Positions 7,840-16,702 of a stretch of DNA of 64,000 nt are shown here, in pieces; the stretch's first letter is position 1; each line of letters starts with the position of its first letter. The notes under the pieces are model-generated. The model was given only the letters and a program-made list of their open reading frames with translations, was not told where the DNA came from and did not search any database. This DNA comes from DASXKD01 sp963707905 (GTDB lineage Bacteria; Actinomycetota; Actinomycetes; Streptosporangiales; Streptosporangiaceae). The stretch covers positions 62,001 through 126,000 of the forward strand of contig CAVPSA010000025.1 in assembly GCA_963707905.1 (NCBI GenBank), read 5' to 3'. A program made the translations under genes and the position numbers.

Positions 7840-9513
7840 TCAGTCCGCCACCGTGGTCAGCCGGCAGTAGCACGAGGACCTGATCGGCACGTCCGCTCTC
7901 GCGGCGGCGATCTTGAGTTGCTGCTTTACGATGCCCGCCTGCTCATGTTTGCCCAGCCGGGTCAGGCATTCGTGGTACCCGTGCAAGCTCCAGACGTTGC
8001 CGGGGTGCTGGCAGGCCCGGGCCAGCGTGCCGTCCAGGCCGAGATCGGCGCGGTAGACGGCCTCCGCCTCGGTGAGCAGGCCCTGCTCGAGCAGCAGGGC
8101 GCCGTAGGCGTGCCGGGCGGGCTGCATCCAGCCCCATGGCTCGTCGTAGGGGAGGCCGTCGTCGAGTTCGACGGCCCGCCGCAGCAGGCGGAAGGCCTCG
8201 CCGTGGTTGCCCCGCCGGTACTCAAGCTCACCGGCCAGCATGGCCCCGGCCACGGCGAGGACGTCCCGGCAGGTGTTGTTGAAGATGGTCCGCGTCTGCG
8301 GTACCCGGGCGGCCGCCGCGGCGAACCGCTCCTGCTCACCGGCGGCGCCGGCGACCTGGCCTGTGGCCGCCTGCGCGACGCCCTTCGCATAGTGGGTCAT
8401 GGCGGTGGTGACCAGGTACAGGTCCGGGTCGGCGGGCAGCGGTGCGGCGAGGATCTCCGCCCAGCGGCCGAACCGGATCAGTACGTGCAGCCGCATCGCC
8501 ACGAATCCTTCGAGCCAGTCCGCCATGGGCGGGTCCTGCACCCGGAGCAGGTCCTCGGGGATCGCCGCGGCAAGCTGGTCCGCCGCCGCCAGCGCGGTCC
8601 GCTCCTGGCCGAGGAACATCGCCCCGTAGACCTTGAAGTGGTAGTTGTGCGCCCGGTACAGCGTGTAGAAGTTCATCGCGCCCCGCCGTGCGCGGAACTT
8701 CTCGTCGGCCACTACCGCGGCCGAGTTGCCGGCCACCACGCTCCGGTAGTCGCCGCACAGCACGTCGAGATGGGTCGGCATGTGCCGCAGGTGGCCCGCG
8801 TCGGGGACCAGGTCACGCAGCAGGTCGCCGGCTGCCAGCGCGTCCTCGGGCCGGGCGGACATCTCCATCAGATGTATGTACATATGCAGGACACCGGGGT
8901 GCGCCTGGCCATCCTGGCGGGCCAGGGCCTGCTCAAGCACGGCCTTGGCCTCCAGGGTGGCCGATCCTTCGGCCGGGTCCCCGGTGGCGATGTCCCACAG
9001 CGCCCACGGGGTCAGGTTCATCAGCGCATCGGCGAACAGCGCCGCCACGTCCGGGTCGCCGGGGTGAGACCGGTACACCTCGCGCATGGCCGCTGCATAC
9101 CCGGAGTTGTACGCCGCGCCATCCGCGGGGTCCCAGGCGCCGTCGCTGGCCGGCGCGGCCGCCGGGTAGCGGGCGGCCATGGCCTGCAGCAGCGCGCGCT
9201 CCACCGGGGCCGCCGACCGGGCCGGGCCGGTGGCATCGGCCAGCGCGGCCAGCGCACGGGAGATCGCCGCGGGTGCTTCGCCCGGGCCGAACGCCTCCCA
9301 TGGCTTGTTGTAGTTCGGGCCGAGCGCGTAGGCCAGGCCCCAGTACGCCATGGCGCAGCCCGGGTCGGCCTCCGCGGCCCGCTCGAAGCACGCCGCCGCC
9401 TCCTCGTGGTTGAACGCGTAGGCCCACACCAGACCGCGACTGAACCAGATCTGTGCCCGGGCCGAACCGGTCACCTCTCGGCCGTAGCTGCCCAGGTCGA
9501 AGTATTCGGACAT
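7840..9513 (-). CDS. Tetratricopeptide-repeat protein
   Basis: A 557-residue protein without signal peptide or membrane helix. Degenerate TPR helices are visible near the start (AQIWFSRGLVWAYAFNHEEAAACFERAAEADPGCAMAYW split over two repeats) and near the end (AGELEYRRGNHGEAFRLLRRAVELDDGLPY; YGALLLEQGLLTEAEAVYRADL). Conserved-looking motifs MYIHLMEMS and HLRHMPTHLDV carry several His residues that might bind a metal. The extreme C-terminus has SSCYCR, a Cys pair. TPR proteins act as protein-binding scaffolds, but no partner is known here. The neighbouring nitrilase remnant may have been its co-transcribed partner. Confidence 0.75.
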   Translation of the reverse strand: MSEYFDLGSYGREVTGSARAQIWFSRGLVWAYAFNHEEAAACFERAAEADPGCAMAYWGLAYALGPNYNKPWEAFGPGEAPAAISRALAALADATGPARSAAPVERALLQAMAARYPAAAPASDGAWDPADGAAYNSGYAAAMREVYRSHPGDPDVAALFADALMNLTPWALWDIATGDPAEGSATLEAKAVLEQALARQDGQAHPGVLHMYIHLMEMSARPEDALAAGDLLRDLVPDAGHLRHMPTHLDVLCGDYRSVVAGNSAAVVADEKFRARRGAMNFYTLYRAHNYHFKVYGAMFLGQERTALAAADQLAAAIPEDLLRVQDPPMADWLEGFVAMRLHVLIRFGRWAEILAAPLPADPDLYLVTTAMTHYAKGVAQAATGQVAGAAGEQERFAAAAARVPQTRTIFNNTCRDVLAVAGAMLAGELEYRRGNHGEAFRLLRRAVELDDGLPYDEPWGWMQPARHAYGALLLEQGLLTEAEAVYRADLGLDGTLARACQHPGNVWSLHGYHECLTRLGKHEQAGIVKQQLKIAAARADVPIRSSCYCRLTTVAD

Positions 9514-9581
9514 CAGGGATACCGTACGCGCAGGCCGGGGCGACCTGGCCGACGGCCCGATCTCACGGGAGGAGCGGCCAG

Positions 9582-10241
9582 ATGACGACCGGTCCGGCGG
9601 GCCCCGCGACGGCGTGGGTGGTGGCCGGGCCGCCGGGCGGCGGGAAGAGCACCGTCGCGCGGCTGCTGCTGGCGCGCCTCCGGCCGGTCCCTGCGCTGCT
9701 GGACAAGGACACGATGTACGGCTCGTTCGTGGCCGCGACCCTGGCCGCGGCCGGGCGCCCGCCGGGGGAGCGCGAGGGCCCCTGGTACGACGAGCACGTC
9801 AAGCTGCACGAGTACGCCGGAATGGCCGCGACCGCGCGGGAGATCCGCGCCCACGGCTGCCCGGTGCTGCTGTGCGCGCCGTTCACCCAGCAGATCCACG
9901 ACCTTGGCCGGTGGCGGTCCTGGGTTGCGGACCTCGGCGGCGGCACGGTGCGCCTGGTCTGGGTGCGCACGGACGCGGCGGCGCTGCACCGGCGGCTCAC
10001 CGCCCGCGGCAGCGGCCGGGATACGGCGAAGCTGGCGGACTTCGCCGCGTTCACCGCCAGCATGCGGCTCGGCGCGGAGCCCGCGGCCCCGCACGTCACG
10101 ATCGACAACCGCACCGATCCGCCTGCGACGCTGGAAGCCCAGGTCACCGCCCTGACGCGGAGCCTGCCCGGGGGTGAGGCAGCCCCGGCCCGGCGGGTGC
10201 CCGGTCAGGGTGCCAGCGGTGACGGGTGGCGCGGCTGGTAG
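9582..10241 (+). CDS. P-loop ATPase/kinase-like protein
   Basis: A 219-residue protein with Walker A GPPGGGKST at about residues 15-23, followed by LLDKDTMYG, an Asp-containing segment placed as in small-molecule kinases (zeta-toxin, gluconate or chloramphenicol phosphotransferase-like). RRLTARGSGRDTAKL near 145-160 resembles the Arg-rich lid of such kinases. The substrate is unknown. ATG 9582 follows GGGAGGAGCGG at good spacing; the frame continues upstream but without a ribosome-binding site. The last 37 bp overlap the 3' end of the convergent VOC gene. Confidence 0.75.
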   Translation: MTTGPAGPATAWVVAGPPGGGKSTVARLLLARLRPVPALLDKDTMYGSFVAATLAAAGRPPGEREGPWYDEHVKLHEYAGMAATAREIRAHGCPVLLCAPFTQQIHDLGRWRSWVADLGGGTVRLVWVRTDAAALHRRLTARGSGRDTAKLADFAAFTASMRLGAEPAAPHVTIDNRTDPPATLEAQVTALTRSLPGGEAAPARRVPGQGASGDGWRGW

Positions 10242-10552
10242 ATCGGGAACTCCGTGCCGTCGGGCAGCCGGATCGCGGCCAGCAGGCCCCAGCCCTGGTC
10301 GGAGACCTCCCGCGCGACCACTACGCCCTTGGCCCGGAGCCCGGCGAGCGTCTCGTGGATGTCGTCGCACATCAGGTACAGCTCGTGGCGGCCCTCGTCG
10401 GCGGGGTGCACGGCAAGCTCGGCCGGTGGCATGGCGAAGATGAGCCAGCCACCGCCCGCGTCCACGGAGGACAGCCCGAGCGTGCCGGAGAAGAATGCCC
10501 TGACCTTGTCGGCTTCGGGGGAGAACACGATCGCATGCAGGCCGGTGATCAT
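10205..10552 (-). CDS. VOC (glyoxalase/dioxygenase-like) protein
   Basis: A 115-residue single-module protein of the vicinal-oxygen-chelate fold. The beta-alpha-beta-beta-beta order fits: GLHAIVFSPEADKVRAFFSG, then LGLSSVDAGGGWLIFAM, then HELYLMCDDIHETLAGLRAKGV, and finally RLPDGTEFPIYQPR. His6, His57 region and Glu107 are possible metal ligands. The family includes glyoxalases, antibiotic-binding proteins and extradiol dioxygenases, so function stays open. It ends inside the convergent kinase-like gene. Confidence 0.85.
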   Translation of the reverse strand: MITGLHAIVFSPEADKVRAFFSGTLGLSSVDAGGGWLIFAMPPAELAVHPADEGRHELYLMCDDIHETLAGLRAKGVVVAREVSDQGWGLLAAIRLPDGTEFPIYQPRHPSPLAP

Positions 10553-10613
10553 GCCCAGATGCTAGCCCCCGGCCCGGCGGCGGCCGGTGCCGGACGGCGG
10601 CCCGGATACGGCA

Positions 10614-13226
10614 CTAAGCCTGGCGCACCGAGGGAGGGCTGTCGCCCGGGTCGCGCCTGTCGGCGGACCATGCGGCGATCTGCGCGCGGGAATTGAATCC
10701 GAGCTTGGCCATGATGTTGGCGACATGCCGGGCGGCGGTCGCCGGGCTGATGAACAGTTGCTCGGCGATGGCCTTGTTGCTGCGGCCGCTCGCCACCAGT
10801 TCGACCACTTCGCGTTCCCTCGGGGTCAGCGCGCCTGGTGGTGCCGTCGCCGCGTGATCGGATCCCAGTGCGGTCAGGGCCACGGTGTCCCCGCCGCCGA
10901 AGCCGTGCAGTTCCGGGCCGGTGTCCAGCGCCAGCGCGACCGCCTCTTCGCTGCCCATGGCGAGCCCCTGCGTCCAGAGCCGGGTGATGGTGTTCTCGCC
11001 GAGGTGGCGGGCGGAGGCCAGGTACCGCTCGGTGCGGGCGCCCGACAGCGCGGGCAGGCCGGCCACGTCCCGCAGCGCCGCGGCCGCGGCGGTCAGCCGC
11101 ACCGCGAGTTCCGGCCGGTCCTCGCGGACGGCCAGCGCCGCGAAGGCCTCCAGGCCGCGGGCCACGCCGATACGCGAGCCGGTGGTGTGGCTCAGCCGCA
11201 GGCTCTCGGCCAGGTGCTGCCGCGCCAGGGCCAGCGCGCCCAGGTCCATGGCCACCCGCCCCAGGCCAGCCAGGCACCTGGCCATCTCCGGGCGGGCGTC
11301 GACCTCCCGCAGGATGACCAGGGCCTCCAGGTACTGGCGCCGGGCGTCGCCGGGATCCTTGCGGACCCGGGCCAGATCACCCAGGCCGAGCAGCGCCCGC
11401 GCGGTGCCCCATTCCTGGTCGATACGGCGCATCACCGCGATCGAGGCCTTGGCCAGTTGCTGCGCCTCGCGCAGGTTGCCCTTCACCCCGGCGATCGCGG
11501 CCCGGATGCCCAGCGCGTACCCCTCGTTCCAGCCGTCGCCGGCCGCCTGGGCGATGGACAGCGCCTCGTCGGCCCGCGCCGCCGCGTCGTCGACGTGCCC
11601 GGTATGCAGGGCGACCTCGGCCAGCAGGCTGAGCCCGGACGCGGTCCAGAAGGCATCCCCGGCCTCCCGGCACAGCGCCAGCCCGTCCTCCGCCAGGGAC
11701 CTGGCCAGGGCCGGGTCGCTCGGCAGGGTGAGCTGGGCCCGCCCGATCAGGCCGGCGCCGCGGATCTCCGGCGGCACGTCCGGCGCGTCGACGGCGAGGA
11801 AGGAGGCCAGCCATTCGCTGCCCTCGGCGAAGGTGCCGCGGACGATCCAGCACGGCCGGACGGCGGTGCAGATCCGCAGCCCGGTCTCCGCGTCACCGTC
11901 GGCCAGGCAGCCGCTCAGCACCAGCCACACGTTGCCGATCTCCGCGTCATACCGGCGGAACACGTCCACCCGCGCCGACCAGGGAGCCTCGATCCTGGCC
12001 AGCCCGATCGCCAGGTTCCGCTCGGCCACCGCGACCGTGTAGTCGCGGAGCCGGAGCTGGAACGTTTTAGTCTCGCCCGCCTCCTCCAGACGTGCCGCGG
12101 CGTATTCCCTGATGCTGTCGAGCAACCGGTAGCGGGCCTGGCCGAGCACCTCGGACTCGACCGCCACCAGCGACTTGTCCACCAGGGCGGCCATCAGGTC
12201 GAGAACGGCGGCCGCCGGAATGTCCTCATCGATGCAAACCTGCTCGGCCATCTCCAGCGACCAGCCGGCGAACACGGCGAGCCGCCGCAGCAGCACCTGC
12301 TCATAGGGCGTGAGCAGGTCGTGGCTCCAGTCGATGGTGGCGCGCAAGGTCCGGTGCCGCGGCGGGGCGGTCCGGTTGCCCGTGGTGAGCAGCCCGAACC
12401 GGTCGGCCAGCCGTTCGGCGATCTGCTCCACCGACAGCGCGCGCACCCGCGCGGCGGCCAGCTCGATCGCCAGCGGCACGCCATCAAGCGCGCGGCACAG
12501 CGCGGCGACCGCGCCGACGTTGGCCGGGCCGATGGTGAAACCGGGCAGTGCCGCGGCCGCCCGGTCGGCGAACAGCCGGATCGCCTCGTAACGGTGCGCG
12601 TCCTCGGTGCTTTCCAGCGGGCCGGGCGGCGCGACCGACATCGGCGGTACCTGCCACACCGTTTCCGCGGGGACCCGCAGCGGCTCACGGCTCGTGGTGA
12701 TCAGGATCAGCCCGGGCGAGGCGTCGAGCAGGCGCTGGCACACCGCGGCGCACGCGTCGATCAGGTGCTCGCAGTTGTCCAGGACAAGCAGCAGCCGGCG
12801 CGGGGCCACCGCATCGGCAAGCGTGTCAAGCAGCGGCCGGCCGGGCTCTTCGCCGACGAGCAGCGCCGACGCCACCCGGGAGATCACCAGGTCGGGCTGC
12901 CACAGGTCGCCCAGGTCGACGAAGCAGCCGCCATCGGCGAACGCCGTCGCCACGGTGTGCAGGACCCGCTGGGCCAGCCTGGTCTTCCCGATGCCGCCAG
13001 GGCCGCAGAGCGTGAGCGCGCGGGTCACACCCAGCAGCTCGCACAACTCCGTGAGCTCGCGTTCGCGGCCCACGAAGTTGTTCGGTTCCTGGGGTACCTG
13101 GATCCGGATCTTGGTTACCTCACTACCGTGTCGCCCGCTTGCCCCTGCCGGGCGGCCAGCCAACTCCGGCGCCCCCGGGGCATGTGTACTCATGCAGCAG
13201 GTTGAAACCAGAATAACCGCGGCCAT
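10614..13226 (-). CDS. LuxR-family regulator with NB-ARC-type ATPase
   Basis: An 870-residue regulator. The N-terminal NTPase has FVGRERE (51-57), Walker A GPGGIGKTRL (75-84), a Walker B-like LLLVLDNCEHL and the AIRLFADRAAAA segment typical of AfsR/LAL-like ATPases. A long TPR-like helical region (about 450-740) follows. The C-terminal LuxR helix-turn-helix begins at LTPREREVVELVASGRSN and ends at MAKLGFNSRAQIAAW. ATP binding to such proteins usually gates oligomerisation and DNA binding, and many control specialised metabolism. The start is uncertain: ATG 13226 and ATG 13193 are both possible and neither has a clear ribosome-binding site. It is transcribed away from the phosphoesterase gene at 13768. 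Confidence 0.9.
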   Translation of the reverse strand: MAAVILVSTCCMSTHAPGAPELAGRPAGASGRHGSEVTKIRIQVPQEPNNFVGRERELTELCELLGVTRALTLCGPGGIGKTRLAQRVLHTVATAFADGGCFVDLGDLWQPDLVISRVASALLVGEEPGRPLLDTLADAVAPRRLLLVLDNCEHLIDACAAVCQRLLDASPGLILITTSREPLRVPAETVWQVPPMSVAPPGPLESTEDAHRYEAIRLFADRAAAALPGFTIGPANVGAVAALCRALDGVPLAIELAAARVRALSVEQIAERLADRFGLLTTGNRTAPPRHRTLRATIDWSHDLLTPYEQVLLRRLAVFAGWSLEMAEQVCIDEDIPAAAVLDLMAALVDKSLVAVESEVLGQARYRLLDSIREYAAARLEEAGETKTFQLRLRDYTVAVAERNLAIGLARIEAPWSARVDVFRRYDAEIGNVWLVLSGCLADGDAETGLRICTAVRPCWIVRGTFAEGSEWLASFLAVDAPDVPPEIRGAGLIGRAQLTLPSDPALARSLAEDGLALCREAGDAFWTASGLSLLAEVALHTGHVDDAAARADEALSIAQAAGDGWNEGYALGIRAAIAGVKGNLREAQQLAKASIAVMRRIDQEWGTARALLGLGDLARVRKDPGDARRQYLEALVILREVDARPEMARCLAGLGRVAMDLGALALARQHLAESLRLSHTTGSRIGVARGLEAFAALAVREDRPELAVRLTAAAAALRDVAGLPALSGARTERYLASARHLGENTITRLWTQGLAMGSEEAVALALDTGPELHGFGGGDTVALTALGSDHAATAPPGALTPREREVVELVASGRSNKAIAEQLFISPATAARHVANIMAKLGFNSRAQIAAWSADRRDPGDSPPSVRQA

Positions 13227-13767
13227 GTCCGTATGGGGGTTTCTTAGCGCCCTCGGCCAGGCATCTGACGACGTGCAAATACATATCCACGTACATAGTT
13301 CTGTCGATGCCGCAGGCTGGCCGCTGCGCCTAATCTCCTGACATCAGGTGGGCGACCGGCCGTCAGGGGAGAGCGGCGGAAGCCCGGCAGCCCCGGGGCG
13401 GCTGCCGATGTGTCTCCGGCTGCCGGGGCTCATCGTGTTGGGGGGCGGGACGGCTTGTGAATCGATCCGCTCGACGATGAGCCCAGGCGGTCGGCTTTTT
13501 CTCGCCCGTTATCCTCTGCGCGCCCCCACGTGCGCGCGCCGCCTTCGCTGCTGCCGTACTGTAGTTGGCTACCCGCTGACGCAATCCGGGCGGTTTGTTC
13601 GTTGAGGTACCGGGGGCGTGCTCAGGCCACCCCCCGGTCGCCGCCGGCGTCACGGGAGACGTCAGGTAGATCCGCCGGTTCCGGTGCTTCCATGCGGAGG
13701 TCAGTTTGCGTGCCAGTGAGGGTGCCCGCCGCCGGGTGCCTGGCTTCTGGGATCGGGGGACCAGGGC
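13227..13767. other. Divergent intergenic region, no gene seen
   Basis: This 541-bp stretch lies between the leftward LuxR regulator and the rightward phosphoesterase. Positions 13275-13305 are locally A/T-rich (GCAAATACATATCCACGTAC) and include ACGTG/CACGT arms that could be an operator or promoter. A GC-rich stem formed by AGCCCGGCAGCC near 13380 and GGCTGCCGGGGCT near 13415 is visible, but without a T-run. Short frames here have no coding-type third-position bias. Confidence 0.5.
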
Positions 13768-15357
13768 GTGAGCGGAGCCAGGCGCGCCCGGCTCCGGGCG
13801 TATTGCATGTTGTGTGCCGGAGCGCTCGGGATAGCGCTCCTGGCCGCGTGCACCTCGCCCAAGCCGGCCGAGACGGCGGCCGGCGGCGCGCTGGGCAGCT
13901 ATGTGGTGCCGTCGGGCATCCACAAGATCAAGCACGTGATCATCATCATGCAGGAGAACCGGTCGTTCGACAGTTACTTCGGCACCTACCCCGGAGTGGC
14001 CGGCATCCCGATGCGCCACGGGGTGCCCACGGTCTGCGTGCCGAACCCGGCCGGTGGCTGCAACCGGCCCTTCCACGACACCGCCGACGTCAACGGCGGC
14101 GGCCCGCACGGCGTGGCCAACGCGGTCGCCGACATCAGCCACGGCAAGATGAACGGCTTCATCAGGCAGCGTGACGCGGCGAAGGCGTCCTGCCGCGTCC
14201 CCGACGATCCGGCCTGCAGCGGCAACAGCGTGCCCGACGTGATGGGCTACCACACCGCCGCGGAACTGCCGAACTACTGGACCTACGCCAGGAACTTCGT
14301 GCTGCAGGACCACATGTTCGAGCCGGTGAAGTCGTGGTCGCTGCCCGAGCACCTGTATCTGGTCTCCGCCTGGTCGGCACGGTGCAAGAACCGCTCGCCG
14401 ATGAGCTGCGTCAACAACATCGTGGGCCCCTACGGGGTGAACACGTTCGGCGAGGCGGTGCACAAGGAGCTGACCACCGGCAAGACCTCGATCGACCTGG
14501 CCTGGACCGACATCACCTGGCTGCTGTACGCCGAGCATGTGAGCTGGGCGTACTACGTGCAGTCCGGGGCGCAGCCGGACTGCGCCAACGACGCGGCCGA
14601 GACCTGTGCCGTGGTCAGGCAGAGCGCCTCCACGCCGGGGATCTGGAACCCGCTCCCGCTGTTCGGCGACGTGCAGGCCGACCACCAGTTGCACAACATC
14701 CAGCCGCTCGGCGACTTCCTCCAGGCGGCCGGCGCGGGCACGCTGCCGGCGGTGAGCTGGGTCGTACCGTCCGGGCCGGACAGCGATCACCCGCCGGCCA
14801 GCATCCACCGGGGGCAGGCCTACGTCACGTCGCTGATCAACGCCGTCATGAAGAGCCCCGACTGGAAGTCCACTGCGATCTTCCTGGCCTGGGACGACTG
14901 GGGCGGCTTCTACGACAACGTGATCCCTCCCGGCGTCGACGAGAACGGCTACGGCCTGCGCGTCCCCAGCCTCGTGATCTCGCCCTACGCCAAGAAGGGC
15001 TACATCGACCCGCAGACGCTCAGCAGCGACGCCTACCTCAAGTTCATCGAGGACGACTTCCTGGGCGGCGCCCGGCTCAACCCGAAGACCGACGGCCGCC
15101 CGGACCGGCGTCCCGACGTCCGCGAGGACCTGCCGATCCTCGGCAATGTGATGCAGGACTTCAACTTCAGCCAGGCCCCGCGGCCACCGCTGCTGCTGCC
15201 CACCAACCCGCCGACGGACTCACCGTCGATCCCGCTCTACTTCATCGGCAAGCCCGCCTGCTGGGGATGCACCACGCTGCCGCCGGCCGGCTTCAACCGG
15301 CGCGCACCCGGGCCGTACCGGCCCAAGGCGCACGCCAAGGGCAGCAGGAAGCACTGA
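13768..15357 (+). CDS. Phosphoesterase (phospholipase C/AcpA-type) lipoprotein
   Basis: A 529-residue exported enzyme of the phosphoesterase family (PF04185: bacterial phospholipase C, acid phosphatase A). The start region is a lipoprotein signal peptide with lipobox LLAAC, so Cys28 should be lipid-modified and the protein membrane-attached outside the cell. Family motifs are HVIIIMQENRSFDSYFG (about 55-71), SLPEHLYLVS, SDHPP and AWDDWGGFYDNV. The last motif ends DNV where the second copy in this window has DHV, a difference near the metal site. Likely substrates are phosphate esters such as phospholipid head groups. GTG 13768 is preceded by GGGGGA. It could be induced by phosphate starvation, but no PHO box was recognised. 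Confidence 0.88.
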   Translation: MSGARRARLRAYCMLCAGALGIALLAACTSPKPAETAAGGALGSYVVPSGIHKIKHVIIIMQENRSFDSYFGTYPGVAGIPMRHGVPTVCVPNPAGGCNRPFHDTADVNGGGPHGVANAVADISHGKMNGFIRQRDAAKASCRVPDDPACSGNSVPDVMGYHTAAELPNYWTYARNFVLQDHMFEPVKSWSLPEHLYLVSAWSARCKNRSPMSCVNNIVGPYGVNTFGEAVHKELTTGKTSIDLAWTDITWLLYAEHVSWAYYVQSGAQPDCANDAAETCAVVRQSASTPGIWNPLPLFGDVQADHQLHNIQPLGDFLQAAGAGTLPAVSWVVPSGPDSDHPPASIHRGQAYVTSLINAVMKSPDWKSTAIFLAWDDWGGFYDNVIPPGVDENGYGLRVPSLVISPYAKKGYIDPQTLSSDAYLKFIEDDFLGGARLNPKTDGRPDRRPDVREDLPILGNVMQDFNFSQAPRPPLLLPTNPPTDSPSIPLYFIGKPACWGCTTLPPAGFNRRAPGPYRPKAHAKGSRKH

Positions 15358-15367
15358 GGGCGCGGCG

Positions 15368-16699
15368 TCAGCCCCGGTAGAGTTCGGCGACCCGGAAGGC
15401 GAGGTCGAGCGACTGGCTGCGGTTCAGCCGCGGGTCACACGCGGTCTCGTACCTGCCGGTGAGGTCGTCCTCGGTGAGGCCGTGGCTCCCGCCGAGGCAC
15501 TCGGTCACGTCGTCACCGGTGAATTCGATGTGGATCCCCCCGGGATGGGTGCCGAGCGCATGGTGGACCTCGAAGAAGCCGGTGACCTCCGCGAGGATGT
15601 CCTCCACGTGCCGCGTCTTGCGCCCGCCGGGTGCCTCGGTCGTGTTCCCGTGCATCGGGTCGCAGACCCAGGCCACCTGGGCCCCGCTGGCCGTGACCTT
15701 CTCCACGACCGGGGGCAGGCCGGTGCGGATCGCCGACGCGCCCATCCGGGTGATGAAGGTGAGCCGGCCGGGCTCGTTGTCCGGGTTGAGCCGGCCCGCC
15801 AGCGCCAGCGCGTCCTGCGGGGTGGTCGACGGCCCCAGCTTGACGCCGATCGGGTTGCGGACATGGCGGAAGAACTCGACGTGCGCCCCGTCCAGCGCCC
15901 TGGTGCGCTCGCCGATCCACGGGAAGTGGGCCGAGGTGTCGTAGGGGAGCCCGGTGCGCGAGTCGATCCGCGTCATGGCCCGCTCGTACTCAAGCAGCAG
16001 GGCCTCGTGGCTGGAGTAGAACTCGACCGTGCGGAACTCGGCCGGGTCGATCCCGCTGGCATTCATGAACGTCAGCGCGCGGTCGATCTCGCCGGCCAGG
16101 GCCTCATACCGCTGCCCAGCCGGGCTGGCGGCCACGAAGTCGGTGTTCCACGTGTGCACCTGGCGCAGGTCGGCGTAGCCGCCCTGGGTGAACGCCCGGC
16201 ACAGGTTGAGCGTGGCCGCCGAATAGTGGCAGGCACGCAGCATCCGCTGCGGGTCCGGCGTCCGCGCCTCGGCGGTGAATTCAAGCCCGTTGACCGCGTC
16301 ACCGCGGTAGGCGGGCAGCGCGGTGCCGTTGCGGGTCTCGGTGTCCGACGAGCGCGGCTTGGCGAACTGGCCCGCCAGCCGGCCGATCTTGACCACCGGC
16401 ACGCTGGCGGCATAGGTGAGGACGACCGCCATCTGGAGCAGGGTCCGCAGCTTCCCGCGGATCGCGTCGGCCGTGGACCCGGCGAAGGTCTCCGCGCAGT
16501 CGCCGCCCTGCAGCACGAAGGCCTCGCCGCAGGCCACGGCCGCCAGCCGTGCCTTCAGGCTGTCGCACTCGCCGGCGAACACCAGCGGCGGGATCCTGGC
16601 GATCTCACTGGTGACCGCCGCGGCCGCCGCCGGGTCCGGCCAGTCGGGCTGCTGTGCCACGGGCCGGTCCCGCCACCCGTCGAGCGCTGCCGCGTCCAT
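15368..16699 (-). CDS. aroG: Class II 3-deoxy-D-arabino-heptulosonate 7-phosphate synthase
   Basis: A 443-residue enzyme that condenses phosphoenolpyruvate and erythrose 4-phosphate in the first step of the shikimate pathway. It is the plant-like class II type, as in mycobacteria and Streptomyces. The seen motifs are PPLVFAGE, FVLQGGDCAE (with the metal-binding Cys), RIGRLAGQ-like KIGRLAGQFAKPRS, RNPIGVKLGP, TRMGA and WVCDPMHGNT with the metal His, then IHIEFTGDDVTECLGG. The length is normal and the frame intact. Its ATG lies 3 bp after the pirin stop, so pirin and DAHP synthase are one transcription unit. Confidence 0.95.
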   Translation of the reverse strand: MDAAALDGWRDRPVAQQPDWPDPAAAAAVTSEIARIPPLVFAGECDSLKARLAAVACGEAFVLQGGDCAETFAGSTADAIRGKLRTLLQMAVVLTYAASVPVVKIGRLAGQFAKPRSSDTETRNGTALPAYRGDAVNGLEFTAEARTPDPQRMLRACHYSAATLNLCRAFTQGGYADLRQVHTWNTDFVAASPAGQRYEALAGEIDRALTFMNASGIDPAEFRTVEFYSSHEALLLEYERAMTRIDSRTGLPYDTSAHFPWIGERTRALDGAHVEFFRHVRNPIGVKLGPSTTPQDALALAGRLNPDNEPGRLTFITRMGASAIRTGLPPVVEKVTASGAQVAWVCDPMHGNTTEAPGGRKTRHVEDILAEVTGFFEVHHALGTHPGGIHIEFTGDDVTECLGGSHGLTEDDLTGRYETACDPRLNRSQSLDLAFRVAELYRG

Positions 16700-16702
16700 G
16701 TC

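Noticed and set aside
13380..13430. Rho-independent terminator in the LuxR-phosphoesterase spacer
   Set aside because: A stem exists but no gene ends there and no T-run follows.
13363..14808. 481-residue open frame antisense to the phosphoesterase lipoprotein gene
   Set aside because: High G+C produces long antisense frames; the plus-strand frame has a signal peptide and catalytic motifs.
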